Notes: a model not told the origin generated them from the sequence alone. 64,000 bases of DNA from Priestia taiwanensis (GCF_014638355.1 NZ_BMFK01000001.1:2185160-2249159); one strand, 5' to 3'. Positions 1 to 10,253 are shown, counted from the stretch's first letter. Numbers and translations are program-made.

Positions 1-3000
1 ATTCGTATCGCTCTTGAAGTACATCTTTTGCCATGGTAAAGTCCCCTGCGAAACGGTCTGTAATATTATCGGACTTGTAATCAAGTAAGATAAATCCATC
101 CTCTTCCTCTACTAAGCAGTCAATAATACCTTGAACAAGAATCGTCTCATCTTCTTCATGTTCCCAGTCTGGATATGCTTCTTTCGCTGATAAAACAAGG
201 TTGAATGGCACTTCACGCTCGATGTTGTCTACTTGTCGCATCTTCTCACCAATCTCCGTTTCGAAGAATGCTACAATTTTATCGATGTGAATGCTTTCCG
301 CCTGCTCTTCTGTTAAGAATTCCTGATTCACCATACGTGCTACTTGCTCTTCGATACCTTCTAACGAAATATCATCTTGTATATGAAGTTGTTGCATCAC
401 CATATGCATTGCAGTACCATGCTCAGCGGCAGTTAAACCTTTCTTCTCCATAAAGCGCGGTCTCTTGCTAATTGGCATACGGCTTCGCTGCTCATATACA
501 TTTTCTACTTCTTCCGTAAACATTTGATGCGATCGTTTAATTTCCGAAACAGATTGCTTCGCACGACGTTTCACTGCATCTTCATACTCATACTCCCACG
601 TTAAACGTGATACCACTTCATCTTTCCACTCATGCTCAGCAGGAACTGGCTTTCCTTGTTCAATAAGTGTTAAGAACTCTTTGTTTTGTTCTATCTTTTC
701 TTCTTCAACAAGATGTAAGTCACGCTCATCAACACTATACATCTTCCACTTACATGGATATGTATATACGTCTTCTTGTACATGTGGAGATTCTTCTAGT
801 TCAAATCCTATCGCATCTCGGTGACGCAGCAATGCTGGCCCAACCCAATCAATATACGAACTCGCTGTTGAACGGTTATAATCTGGCAATAACCATCCTG
901 GTTGATTTGCCGTTTCGCTCCATTGTTTCAACGCTTTTTCTTTGTCTTTGACCGTTCCTAGTAAAATTAATTTCTCTTTCGCACGTGTTAACGCTACATA
1001 TAAGACGCGCATCTCTTCTGCAATTAATTCCGTCTTCATCTTCTCTTTAATCGCCAACTGTGGAAGTGATGGATACGCGATACGAAGACGTGGATTCATA
1101 TACTTCGAACCGAATCCAAGTTCTTTATGCAACATGAACTTACTCATGATGTCCCGGCGGTTAAATTGTTTTCCTAATCCCGCTACAAATACGACTGGGA
1201 ACTCAAGTCCTTTACTTTTATGAATCGTCATGATACGCACAACATCTTCTTGCTCCCCAAGCGTCCGTGCCGTTCCTAAATCTTCCCCTCGCTCACGCAT
1301 ACGTTCGATGAAATGAAGGAAACGGAATAACCCACGGAACGATGTCGCTTCGTATTGTCTTGCACGGTCGTACAAGACACGTAAGTTCGCTTGACGCTGC
1401 TTTCCACCTGGCATACCACCAACAAAATCAAAGTAACCTGTGTCACGATAAATCTTCCAAATTAAATCAGATAATGCACTATTCCGTGCAACATCACGCC
1501 ATGCTTGTAACTGGTGATAGAAATGAGCTAACTTTTCTTTCAGCGCTGTATCTTTCCCACCTGCCATATAGTTCTTTACGACTTCATAGAACGAACCTTG
1601 CTTCTGTTCAATACGAAGTAACGCTAATTCTTCATCCGTTACACTAACAATTGGTGAACGTAGAACAGATACGAATTCAATATCTTGAAGCGGATTATCA
1701 ACGATGCGTAATAAGTTCAGCATAATTGCTACTTCAATCGCCTCGAAATACCCTTTTGCTAATTCTGCATAAACAGGGATACCTTGAATCTTAAATTCTT
1801 CCATCATTTGCGGTGCCCATGGCATCGAACGTAGTAAAATAACAAAATCACGGTACATAACTTTTCGCATCACATTACGATCACGGTCGAATACTTCATA
1901 TTCATTTGCGACCATCTCTTTAATCTTCGAGGCAATAAGACGTGCTTCTAGTTGCGATGTTTCTAAATCACCGAAATCAAATTCTCCTTCATTCGACTCT
2001 TCCTCGCCACCATTCTTATTAATCACAATAAATTCAGCAGCCGTTCGGTCGCTCTCTGGATAATTCGCACCTAATTTCAATTCTGCATCGTTATCGTACA
2101 TAATTTCGCCGACACGCTCACCCATAATTTGTTTAAAAATAAAGTTCGTTGCATCTAACACTTCCGCACGACTACGGAAGTTTTGTGACAAGTCAATACG
2201 AAGGCCAGACTCTTCTCCGTCCTTCGTGAAACGCTTGTATTTCCCTAAAAATAAACCAGGTTCAGCAAGGCGGAAACGATAGATAGATTGTTTTACGTCT
2301 CCAACCATGAACAAGTTACCACTTGCTTCCCCGTCTTTTGTGACAAGGCGCAGAATTGATTCTTGAACGAAGTTTGTATCTTGATACTCATCAACAAGTA
2401 CTTCCGTGAACTTCTCACGATATTCAAGAGCAACCGATGAAGGAATTATCTCCTCATCTGACGATTGATCACGTAAAATTGCTAAGCAAAGGTGCTCTAA
2501 GTCATTGAAATCGACAATACCTTTCTCTAGCTTCTTCTTTGCGAATCGACCTGCAAACTCATGTACAAGATGAACTAACTTTTGGACAAGTGGATACATG
2601 TCCTCCATGTCTTTTAAAAATCGATCCGGCGCTCGGTTGAATAGCTCGTCTTTTATATCGTTAATGCCATCTTTTATTTTTTGACGGATTTTCTTTACTT
2701 GTTCAATTAAGTCTGCATCATAGTCAGCTGCTTTCACACGCTTAATCGTAGTGAACTTCACTGTCTGCATCGCTTCATATAATGCTTGCCAGCCAAATCT
2801 ACTTTGGTCGATAAGCAAATCAAGAATTTTCTTATCTTCTTCTAGCGTAATTGCATACGGCGCAGGACCTGCTGGTTGCTTCGTCACTTCTAATCCTTGC
2901 TCTAATTGCTCCGACAAGCCGTGTAGCTTCAGCATAACATTATCTTGCAACATCTTACCGTATACTGTATCTTCTACTTCTTTTCCTTGTACATCATATA

Positions 3001-3619
3001 AATTCACAAGATGCTCTAACCATTTTGTTGGTACCGGATGCGCACGTGAATCTGTATATAATTTCAGTACCATCGTTTGTAATTCTTGGTCATCACGGTC
3101 ACCCGTATAACGATCAACTAATTCGAAGAATAACTCATTATCTTCTAGTCCATACTCTTCTTCTAACAACTCTTCTAACACTTCTTCAATTAATAACTGG
3201 ACTTCTGTTTCATTTCCGATTCGGAAACCAGGATCAATATCAAGCAAGTAATAATAATTACGAATAACATTTAAGCAAAATGAATGTAACGTCGAAATTG
3301 ATGCACGGTTCAGTAAGCTAAGTTGCTTACGTAAATGTGTTGAATGCACATCTTGTGATAATGCTTTCTCTAACGCTTCACCAATACGGTGGCGCATTTC
3401 TGCTGCTGATGCGTTCGTAAATGTTACGACGAGTAGACTATCAACATCAATTGGATGAGCAGGATGAATCACTTTCTTAATTATGCGCTCTACTAAGACA
3501 GCTGTTTTACCCGAACCAGCCGCTGCCGCAACGAGGATATCTTGTCCATCTGCGACGATTGCTCTCCACTGATCATCGGTCCACTTCACGCCTTCTGGTT
3601 TCGCTTCCCATTTCGTCAT
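1..3619 (-). CDS. addA: ATP-dependent helicase/nuclease subunit A, partial at the window edge
   Basis: This is the helicase-nuclease subunit of AddAB, the RecBCD-like complex that resects double-strand breaks until it meets Chi. The reading frame is open from the ATG at 3619 to the window edge, 1206 codons; the family is about 1240 residues, so only the last few dozen are missing. Near the N-terminus the UvrD-type Walker A AAAAGSGKT is visible. Near the truncated end a RecB-type nuclease motif reads GIIDCLVEE...LLDYKSD. The start codon overlaps the addB stop (ATGA), so the two are translationally coupled. The call is secure. Confidence 0.96.
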   Translation of the reverse strand, partial: MTKWEAKPEGVKWTDDQWRAIVADGQDILVAAAAGSGKTAVLVERIIKKVIHPAHPIDVDSLLVVTFTNASAAEMRHRIGEALEKALSQDVHSTHLRKQLSLLNRASISTLHSFCLNVIRNYYYLLDIDPGFRIGNETEVQLLIEEVLEELLEEEYGLEDNELFFELVDRYTGDRDDQELQTMVLKLYTDSRAHPVPTKWLEHLVNLYDVQGKEVEDTVYGKMLQDNVMLKLHGLSEQLEQGLEVTKQPAGPAPYAITLEEDKKILDLLIDQSRFGWQALYEAMQTVKFTTIKRVKAADYDADLIEQVKKIRQKIKDGINDIKDELFNRAPDRFLKDMEDMYPLVQKLVHLVHEFAGRFAKKKLEKGIVDFNDLEHLCLAILRDQSSDEEIIPSSVALEYREKFTEVLVDEYQDTNFVQESILRLVTKDGEASGNLFMVGDVKQSIYRFRLAEPGLFLGKYKRFTKDGEESGLRIDLSQNFRSRAEVLDATNFIFKQIMGERVGEIMYDNDAELKLGANYPESDRTAAEFIVINKNGGEEESNEGEFDFGDLETSQLEARLIASKIKEMVANEYEVFDRDRNVMRKVMYRDFVILLRSMPWAPQMMEEFKIQGIPVYAELAKGYFEAIEVAIMLNLLRIVDNPLQDIEFVSVLRSPIVSVTDEELALLRIEQKQGSFYEVVKNYMAGGKDTALKEKLAHFYHQLQAWRDVARNSALSDLIWKIYRDTGYFDFVGGMPGGKQRQANLRVLYDRARQYEATSFRGLFRFLHFIERMRERGEDLGTARTLGEQEDVVRIMTIHKSKGLEFPVVFVAGLGKQFNRRDIMSKFMLHKELGFGSKYMNPRLRIAYPSLPQLAIKEKMKTELIAEEMRVLYVALTRAKEKLILLGTVKDKEKALKQWSETANQPGWLLPDYNRSTASSYIDWVGPALLRHRDAIGFELEESPHVQEDVYTYPCKWKMYSVDERDLHLVEEEKIEQNKEFLTLIEQGKPVPAEHEWKDEVVSRLTWEYEYEDAVKRRAKQSVSEIKRSHQMFTEEVENVYEQRSRMPISKRPRFMEKKGLTAAEHGTAMHMVMQQLHIQDDISLEGIEEQVARMVNQEFLTEEQAESIHIDKIVAFFETEIGEKMRQVDNIEREVPFNLVLSAKEAYPDWEHEEDETILVQGIIDCLVEEEDGFILLDYKSDNITDRFAGDFTMAKDVLQERYE

Positions 3620-6600
3620 TTCTTCAGGATCTCCTCTCGAATTTTTTCTAGTGCTGTTTTACGACTCATCGGCTTTAACTGCTTATAATCATTTTCTTCT
3701 AACGATTGATCAAACTGACAGACCGATTTAAAATCACACATCGTACACGGTGTATGTTCGCCTAATTTGTACGGTGTAATCGCAATCTCACCATCTGTAA
3801 TCGAGCGACCAATTTCTTGGAATGTACGGCGCACATAATTCTTTAACACATTGAATTCTTCCTGGCTCGCAACTGAAGACATCGAGTTAAATCCACCTGT
3901 CTTATTAATTGCAGCTGAAACAATATTTGACCAACCGCTCGTTAATGTACTATCCATAAGACGTACAGACTCTTCGTCCGCAAGAAGAAGCCCTTTCATC
4001 TTAAATTTCTTCAATAACTCTTCTTCAATCTCATCAATATTCATCGTCTTATTCGTATTTAAAAATGGATTGTGCACGTGGAAGTATAACATTCCCGCTG
4101 GCAATGCTTCCTCACCAAGCCATTCATTCGCATGGGTAATGACGATATCTAAGTACGTCAACATTTGCAGTGCTAAGCCGTAGTATACTTCATCTAAATT
4201 AAGCGCACGATCACTTGATTTGTAATCAACAATACGTAATAGTGTTCCTTGTGAACAGATTGCGCGGTCAACACGGTCAATTTGTCCAACTAAATCCATT
4301 GTCGCTCCGTTTTGCAAATCAAACGATAACGACGGCAACGCTTCTTTCTTACCGAACGATACTTCCATGCCAACTGGTGCAAAGCCACTTTTCATACTGT
4401 GATCACGTAGTACGAGCGATGCACGGTGAACAACTTGTTGTAACTTTCTCTTTATATAATGGAAGCGATTCGAACTAAGAAGAATTTCACGCTGAATGGC
4501 TGGTGCTAAATAGTCCACCACGTCCACCGACATTTTCTCTAACTCATGCTTCGATACGTCGCTCCACGTCTTCTTCTCATGTAACAAGTTCTCCGTTAAT
4601 GATTTCAGTGCCGAGTGGAACAGTTGTCCAATATCAGGCGCTTCTAATTTATGTAGCTCACGCTTGCGTAGCTTCAAGCCATGATTAGCGAAATGTTGGA
4701 ACGAACAGCGTTTGAATGATTCCATACGCGATACACTACCACGTATTTCCTTCCCATACAGTTCCATACTCGTTTCTTTTGGCAATGTCCTTGCTTCGTT
4801 TTTGTACGTCAAACTACGAAGGACGTTGCGACTAACATGTTGCCATTCTTCATGTTCCGTGTAGAAATTATATACATCCCACCAGAAACCAACCGGATCT
4901 TCGAAGTGGTACTTCTTCCAATTTTGAAGTTTCTGCGCTAAGAACGATAGCGTCGATGTTGGATTTGAGACGAAGTCTAACTGGCGCTCTAATACGACAT
5001 CATTCACATCATTCGTAATAAACTTCGCTTCATTTGCTGACGGTGGGAACATTTCTATCAAACGCTTAATTAAACTAGAAGGTAGAAGTGACTTTCCTTC
5101 TGCATCTGCCAGTGGATATGTTACGTACAACTTACGTGACGCACATGTTAACATTAAATAAATAGCAAATTGTTCATCCAACAATTGTTGCTTTCCAGTC
5201 GGCGCTAACTCTACCCCAAACTGCATTAACAACTCACGCTCTTTCTCCGAAATCATTCCTGCATCTTCAGGAATTTTCGGAATTACTCCTTCATTTACAC
5301 CAATAATAAAGGCACATTGTACATGTGATAGACGAGAGTGATCAGCGTTACTAATTGTGACTTGATCAATGGAAGGTGGTACGTTCGCAAATTGTAACGT
5401 CTGTAGTCCAGTCTCCATAATCCCCTTAAATTCCTTGACACTCATCTCTTCATCGCCTAGCATTTCAACAAATTGGTCAAATAAATCGACAAGTGCATTC
5501 CATACCATTTCATGGTCTTTTGCCACAAGAAGTTGATTGTTCTCTTCTGCCTGTTGACGCATGCGTTCCAACTTCTCTGGAATACGGGATTCTTCTAAAT
5601 AACGATACATTGCTTCACACATTTCTGTAATCGTTGTTGCACGCTTCAAGCGCTTCTCTAACGTATAAATTGGCGTCACGATAAGATTACGCAGGCGATT
5701 AATGCGCTCTTCTTGTTCCATCTCATCATCCGTTTTGACAGCATTCATCGTTTCAAGTGTACGATATTTTCGGTACGTCCACGGCTTCTTATCCGTCCAT
5801 CTCTTTCCTTGAATACCGTATGCTAAACAGTAGTTTTCGAGGAAGTCCATTTCCTCACGAAGACGCAACCTATTTTCTTTCGCATCGAACAATAAGTCTG
5901 TCTTAACGCAACGGAATACTGCGCTCGTCCGCCAATTTTCTTGAATAACTTCAAGTGTCGATTGAATTAACTCTACTAACGGATGATGGTGCATCGGACG
6001 TTTTTCATCAATGAACAGTGGAATATCGTAATCTTCAAATACTGTCTTTAATAAATCATAGTAATCTTGCCCATTTCGATTCAAGACAGCAATATCGCGG
6101 TAACGGTACCCTTCTTTTTGCACAAGTGTACGAATCTCACGCGCAACCCCTTCTACTTCCGCGCGTCGGTTTACCGCTGAAATAAACTGTACAGACGCTT
6201 GTGGGCCATAACGATTTGTTGGGCGCACGTCATAATATTTTTCTAAATGAGCAAGTGCTTCGTTATGTTCGAACCTCCCTTGTTCATTCGATAAAAAGAT
6301 ATCCTCTTCAATCGTAATACCACCGTCACTCGCTAGACGACGAATACGGTCATACATGCGTGCTGTTTTCGCAAATAACTGCAAGTCATCTAGTTGTGCT
6401 TCTACTCGGTTCATATCTCCAGTTAGCGCAATCGTTACATTCGCACAATGATGCATCAATTGTTCAATAACCGCTACTTGTTGCGGGGTAAATTCATAGA
6501 AACCATCAATATAAATATGCGCTTTCTGTAAATACGTAGACGCTGGAATCTTCTCGATTAATAGACGTAAATAATCTTGAGAATCGACGTACTTATGAAG

Positions 6601-7125
6601 AAGCGCTTGTTCAAACTCTTCATAAATCATATGGATATCATGTAATTTATTTGAAATAATTGTTGATTTTGTCGTATTTTCAATTGTTTCTTTTAACTGA
6701 ACGAGTGATTCTGGTGTAACTTGATAGTTCTTTAACTCCGAAATCATTAGACCAAGTTGTTCATAAAAACCTGCTTGATCCGCTGCCTTTCGGAATACTT
6801 TCAAATCACTTTTTCGCTTCTCCACAATTTTACGAAGGAGCATGTTCACCCCAACATCGTTCACATGATAACGACTAATACCACCTGTTTCTTGCAGTAC
6901 TTTCCACGCCAAACGTGTAAAACTAAATACTTGTGCCCGAACAATTCCACCTAATTCAGAAGCATGCAGTAAATCATGCTCCGCTTGAAATGTCATCTGA
7001 TTTGGAACGAGGTAAATAATTGCCTCTCCGGAAGGATTTTCGACTAACGATTTCCTTATCTCACGTAAGAGGTGTTCACTCTTCCCGCTGCCCGTTCTCC
7101 CTATAACAAACTGTAGTGACACCAT
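3616..7125 (-). CDS. addB: ATP-dependent helicase/deoxyribonuclease subunit B
   Basis: This is the AddB subunit, which recognises Chi and carries the second nuclease active site. The protein is about 1169 residues, the usual family length. It opens with a Walker A motif, GRTGSGKS. The C-terminal third has the nuclease motif VDYKS. Four cysteines of the Fe-S staple are visible: one in KRCSFQHF and a C-x2-C-x5-C cluster about 40 residues from the end. Start choice is uncertain: the ATG at 7125 and the GTG at 7122 both fit the GGGAG ribosome site, whereas a GTG at 7131 is too close to it. addA follows with a 4-base overlap. Confidence 0.96.
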   Translation of the reverse strand: MVSLQFVIGRTGSGKSEHLLREIRKSLVENPSGEAIIYLVPNQMTFQAEHDLLHASELGGIVRAQVFSFTRLAWKVLQETGGISRYHVNDVGVNMLLRKIVEKRKSDLKVFRKAADQAGFYEQLGLMISELKNYQVTPESLVQLKETIENTTKSTIISNKLHDIHMIYEEFEQALLHKYVDSQDYLRLLIEKIPASTYLQKAHIYIDGFYEFTPQQVAVIEQLMHHCANVTIALTGDMNRVEAQLDDLQLFAKTARMYDRIRRLASDGGITIEEDIFLSNEQGRFEHNEALAHLEKYYDVRPTNRYGPQASVQFISAVNRRAEVEGVAREIRTLVQKEGYRYRDIAVLNRNGQDYYDLLKTVFEDYDIPLFIDEKRPMHHHPLVELIQSTLEVIQENWRTSAVFRCVKTDLLFDAKENRLRLREEMDFLENYCLAYGIQGKRWTDKKPWTYRKYRTLETMNAVKTDDEMEQEERINRLRNLIVTPIYTLEKRLKRATTITEMCEAMYRYLEESRIPEKLERMRQQAEENNQLLVAKDHEMVWNALVDLFDQFVEMLGDEEMSVKEFKGIMETGLQTLQFANVPPSIDQVTISNADHSRLSHVQCAFIIGVNEGVIPKIPEDAGMISEKERELLMQFGVELAPTGKQQLLDEQFAIYLMLTCASRKLYVTYPLADAEGKSLLPSSLIKRLIEMFPPSANEAKFITNDVNDVVLERQLDFVSNPTSTLSFLAQKLQNWKKYHFEDPVGFWWDVYNFYTEHEEWQHVSRNVLRSLTYKNEARTLPKETSMELYGKEIRGSVSRMESFKRCSFQHFANHGLKLRKRELHKLEAPDIGQLFHSALKSLTENLLHEKKTWSDVSKHELEKMSVDVVDYLAPAIQREILLSSNRFHYIKRKLQQVVHRASLVLRDHSMKSGFAPVGMEVSFGKKEALPSLSFDLQNGATMDLVGQIDRVDRAICSQGTLLRIVDYKSSDRALNLDEVYYGLALQMLTYLDIVITHANEWLGEEALPAGMLYFHVHNPFLNTNKTMNIDEIEEELLKKFKMKGLLLADEESVRLMDSTLTSGWSNIVSAAINKTGGFNSMSSVASQEEFNVLKNYVRRTFQEIGRSITDGEIAITPYKLGEHTPCTMCDFKSVCQFDQSLEENDYKQLKPMSRKTALEKIREEILKK

Positions 7126-7230
7126 ATTCACTCCCTTCTTTTTTCTTCCTAATATATAGTATAGAACAGTCGTTCCTTCATATCAATGAGACCTTCGTGT
7201 ACACTATTCACAAGAAGAGATGTGTAATTA

Positions 7231-7494
7231 ATGAAATTCGACTCAAGTATGCATTTGCATGTAGGTTACTATGAAAATGGAATGGATGTAGAAGCAATTG
7301 GCTATACGATACAAGACAAAGATACGTGGGTATTTTTCTTTGAGAGTAATCAAGAACTCCCCTTTCCTTATGAATGGTTTCATACCTTTGGATACAAAAT
7401 CTTCACGATTAATGCAGACAATATTAGCTATGAAATAGGATGTAAACGATTTGAAGAATGGTTAAAAGAGAATAACATGATTGAATGTACATAA
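7231..7494 (+). CDS. small acidic protein of unknown function
   Basis: An 87-residue protein rich in aromatic and acidic residues, with no membrane segment, signal peptide or recognised motif. It is divergent from addB, and a bidirectional terminator follows it directly. Upstream there is only a weak purine-rich ribosome site. Coding is supported by the isolated open frame between two well-marked genes, with no competing gene on the other strand. Function unknown. Confidence 0.6.
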   Translation: MKFDSSMHLHVGYYENGMDVEAIGYTIQDKDTWVFFFESNQELPFPYEWFHTFGYKIFTINADNISYEIGCKRFEEWLKENNMIECT

Positions 7495-7500
7495 ACAAAA

Positions 7501-7540
7501 GGGCATTCTAGTTATATTTCATAACTGGAATGCCCCTCCT
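7501..7540. terminator. bidirectional rho-independent terminator
   Basis: A 15-bp stem GGGCATTCTAGTTAT / ATAACTGGAATGCCC with a 5-base loop, preceded by A-rich and followed by T-rich sequence. It sits between the convergent 87-aa gene and the signal peptidase gene and serves both. Confidence 0.85.
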
Positions 7541-7545
7541 ATTTA

Positions 7546-8082
7546 TTAAAACTTCGTACTAATTTTCGTCAGTGGCCATAAGCGGAGATCTACTTCTCCA
7601 ACAATTTGTTCCATCTTCACAAAACCATAAACACGGCTGTCTGTACTATAGTTTCGATTATCTCCAACGACAAACACATGACCTTCTGGCACATGATTCT
7701 CGCCTGTTTTCTCCATTAACGTGAAATTAGCCGTCACTTCATCTTCTTTCAAATATGGCTCTTCTGTTGCTTCTCCATTTACATATAAAACATTGTCTCT
7801 ATATTCAATCGTATCACCTGGGATGCCAACGACACGCTTTACGTTATAATCACCATCTTCTCTCTCATGGACAATCACATCAAAGCGCTCTAATTTCTCT
7901 TCTACGGATTGAAACTTATTCACTGCTAAGAAGTTACCATTTTGCAACGTTGGTTCCATCGATTCACCGCTTACTACGTGCATGGAAAAGAAGAACGTCC
8001 GTATAAATAACGCAATACATAAACCAATCCCAATCGCTTTTCCATATTCCCATATGTTTTTCTTTAACTTCTTATTCTTCAT
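7546..8082 (-). CDS. lepB: type I signal peptidase
   Basis: This membrane peptidase removes signal peptides from secreted pre-proteins. From the ATG at 8082 it is 178 residues: a lysine-rich cytosolic start, one membrane segment at about 15-35, then the catalytic domain. The catalytic serine is in SGESMEPT (Ser41) and the general-base lysine in YNVKRVVGIPGD (Lys82). The late conserved box GDNRNYSTDSR is also present. This is the short Gram-positive Sip type. The start is chosen because GGGGAG lies 8 bases before it; an upstream in-frame ATG at 8097 lacks a ribosome site. B. subtilis carries sipV in the equivalent neighbourhood. Confidence 0.95.
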   Translation of the reverse strand: MKNKKLKKNIWEYGKAIGIGLCIALFIRTFFFSMHVVSGESMEPTLQNGNFLAVNKFQSVEEKLERFDVIVHEREDGDYNVKRVVGIPGDTIEYRDNVLYVNGEATEEPYLKEDEVTANFTLMEKTGENHVPEGHVFVVGDNRNYSTDSRVYGFVKMEQIVGEVDLRLWPLTKISTKF

Positions 8083-8113
8083 CTTATCTCTCCCCATTAT
8101 TATTCTACCTTAC

Positions 8114-9130
8114 CTAAGGACGGAAATGTTGGATAATTACCCCTTTTTTATCTTTCACCTTCACTTCGGCAAAAGCACCGTTTATAAGTGTGAGTTGCGG
8201 TGGAACGTGACCGCAGTCGATATCGTATACAATTGGAACGTGAAGTTCGTCCATCAGCTCTTGGTACACATCTTCCACTATATATCCATCAATAGGTTGA
8301 TTTGCTGAACTTCGACCAAACAAGATTCCTGCACAATGATTGAACCAACCTGCTAGTTTCATTTGGACAAGTGACCGGCGTAAATCAGTTGTTAACATTT
8401 CACAGTTCTCGAAATACCAAATGAACGAATCTTGTGGACAATGCTTCTCTCTAAATTCTTCTACTCTACCAAATGATGTTCCAATTAGATGGCGAATCAT
8501 ATCGATACATCCTCCAAGTAGACGACCTTCTATATGCACTTCTTCCCCTGAAATGGTCTTCCATTTCGTTTCTTCTGTTAAATGAAACACATGCGGAGAT
8601 AGATTCTCATGTTGCCACTCTCGTTGATAGTATGGTGAAGAATGCTGTGTAATGGTCCCGCCAGTTTCAGTTGCTAACACTTGCTCCCACATCGCCGTTG
8701 TCGCGTCCATTTCTTCCCCGCGAAGATCAATTAAATTTGTCCCATGCGCCGTCGCAATACCTGTCGTAAGTGTCATTGCTAATAATAGTACACTTGTATC
8801 TGAATACCCTAATACCCACTTTGGCTCTATCTTTTCAAACTCTATTTCCTCTAGTATTTCAATTAACAATTGGCCACCCCATGGAGGAATAATTGCATCA
8901 ATGTCTTCATCTTGCATCATTGCCATCCATTCAGCTGCTCGCTTCGTTGCCTTCGCTGCCTTTGCTTTCTCTTGTGTCCAAACTGTTTCTCCGCAATGGA
9001 TCTTGTAGCCACGTTGTTCCATTCGCTCACATGCTTGCCTCATAATCCCATGCAATACGTCTGGCACGCCAGATGAAGGTGCCGTTACTCCAATTGTTGC
9101 ACCTTTTTGGAGTGATGGATAGATAATCAT
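8114..9130 (-). CDS. S66 family peptidase, MccF / LD-carboxypeptidase-like
   Basis: A 338-residue cytosolic serine peptidase of family S66, which includes LD-carboxypeptidases for murein recycling and MccF, the hydrolase that gives microcin C immunity. The nucleophile is Ser110 in WVLGYSDTS. The Glu/His partners are probably in WYFENCEM and DIDCGHVPPQ near the C-terminus. The N-terminal block GATIGVTAPSSG is typical. A GGGGG ribosome site precedes the ATG. Which substrate it uses, a peptidoglycan peptide or an acyl-sulfamoyl adenylate, cannot be decided from sequence. Confidence 0.9.
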   Translation of the reverse strand: MIIYPSLQKGATIGVTAPSSGVPDVLHGIMRQACERMEQRGYKIHCGETVWTQEKAKAAKATKRAAEWMAMMQDEDIDAIIPPWGGQLLIEILEEIEFEKIEPKWVLGYSDTSVLLLAMTLTTGIATAHGTNLIDLRGEEMDATTAMWEQVLATETGGTITQHSSPYYQREWQHENLSPHVFHLTEETKWKTISGEEVHIEGRLLGGCIDMIRHLIGTSFGRVEEFREKHCPQDSFIWYFENCEMLTTDLRRSLVQMKLAGWFNHCAGILFGRSSANQPIDGYIVEDVYQELMDELHVPIVYDIDCGHVPPQLTLINGAFAEVKVKDKKGVIIQHFRP

Positions 9131-9243
9131 ATATAAGCCCCCTTTTCATACTTTGTATATGTTCCACACATAGCTGATAAATCCTTTTCCTATTACTGTT
9201 TGAAAATTACTTATTCAGCTCAAACGGTAGGAAAAATGGAAAT

Positions 9244-9261
9244 TTACTAGTATACTAGTAA
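9244..9261. promoter_or_regulatory. 18-bp perfect palindrome upstream of the thermonuclease gene
   Basis: TTACTAGTATACTAGTAA is a perfect palindrome 30 bases before the nuc start. It contains TATACT, which could be a -10 box, though no convincing -35 box lies 17 bases upstream. A 12-bp palindrome with the same core (TATACTAGTATA) lies upstream of comK at 12421-12432. It may be an operator; the bound protein is unknown. Confidence 0.4.
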
Positions 9262-9290
9262 GGGATTTTTTTAGTAGGAGGACTTATTTC

Positions 9291-10244
9291 ATGAAGCAAT
9301 TACAACGTATGTTACTTGTTATTCTCTCTGTCATACTGATTACTGGTAGCTTAGCTGCTTGTACATCAAATGAAACAGCGAAGAACGATGAGCCAAAACA
9401 AGAAGAGAAAACAAAAGATAGTGAAAACAAGCTAAAAGAGCAAGTTGAAGCAAGCGTATATGAAGATGTAACGGACGAAGAATCAGATGTATCTGACACA
9501 ACTGACCTAGCACACGCTGCACTTGTTAACAATGCACCACCTAAAGTAGCAAACGAGCAATCAAACGTATCTGCGAACGAAAAACGCATGGTCAAAGCAA
9601 CAGTTGTAAAGAATATTGACGGCGATACAATCAAAGTTAAATTAGAAAACGGCAAAGAAGAAAATGTTCGTTTCTTATTAATTGATACACCAGAAACAAA
9701 ACATCCAAAACTAGGCGTTCAGCCATTCGGTCCAGAAGCCAGTGCCTTCGTGAAACGTATGGCACCAGTTGGGAAAGAAGTAACGTTAGAATTTGACGTA
9801 AGTGATCGTGAGAAATACGGCCGTCTTCTAGCATACATATGGGTAGACGGACAAATGTTAAACCGTATGATTGTGGAACAAGGTTTAGCACGAGTTGGAT
9901 ATATTTACGCACCAAATACAAAGTACGTTGATTACTTAAAAGAAACACAAACGAAAGCACAACAAGCAAAACGTGGTATTTGGAGTATTGAAGACTACGC
10001 AACAGACAAAGGATACAATGCCTCAAAAGTAACATCAAACACAGCAATTGCCTCAACACCAAGTACAAAGCAAGAACCGAAACAAGAAGTTAAACCAAAA
10101 TCTGAACCTAAACAAAACAACAATGTATACTACAAAAACTGCGCAGCGGCGAAAGCAGCAGGCGCTGCACCCGTACACAAAGGTGACCCTGGTTATGGTA
10201 AACATTTAGATGGTGACGGCGATGGAGTTGGTTGTGAACGATAG
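9291..10244 (+). CDS. lipoprotein thermonuclease with C-terminal excalibur domain
   Basis: A 317-residue surface nuclease. Residues 1-24 are a lipoprotein signal with lipobox SLAAC. A charged, low-complexity linker follows to about residue 98. The staphylococcal-nuclease-like domain begins VKNIDGDTIKVKL and contains VRFLLIDTPETK and EKYGRLLAYIWVDG, holding the catalytic Arg/Glu and calcium-site Asp residues. After a Lys/Pro/Glu-rich spacer the last 38 residues form an excalibur calcium-binding domain (DGDGDGVGCE). It probably degrades extracellular DNA while anchored to the membrane. The RBS AGGAGGAC is strong, and the gene stands alone with its own terminator. Related to B. subtilis YncB/YhcR nucleases in domain style. 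Confidence 0.92.
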   Translation: MKQLQRMLLVILSVILITGSLAACTSNETAKNDEPKQEEKTKDSENKLKEQVEASVYEDVTDEESDVSDTTDLAHAALVNNAPPKVANEQSNVSANEKRMVKATVVKNIDGDTIKVKLENGKEENVRFLLIDTPETKHPKLGVQPFGPEASAFVKRMAPVGKEVTLEFDVSDREKYGRLLAYIWVDGQMLNRMIVEQGLARVGYIYAPNTKYVDYLKETQTKAQQAKRGIWSIEDYATDKGYNASKVTSNTAIASTPSTKQEPKQEVKPKSEPKQNNNVYYKNCAAAKAAGAAPVHKGDPGYGKHLDGDGDGVGCER

Positions 10245-10253
10245 CATATAAAG

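Noticed and set aside
8114-9130. Microcin/antibiotic self-immunity locus around the S66 peptidase
   Set aside because: No precursor peptide, adenylyltransferase or exporter genes nearby; a housekeeping peptidase is simpler.
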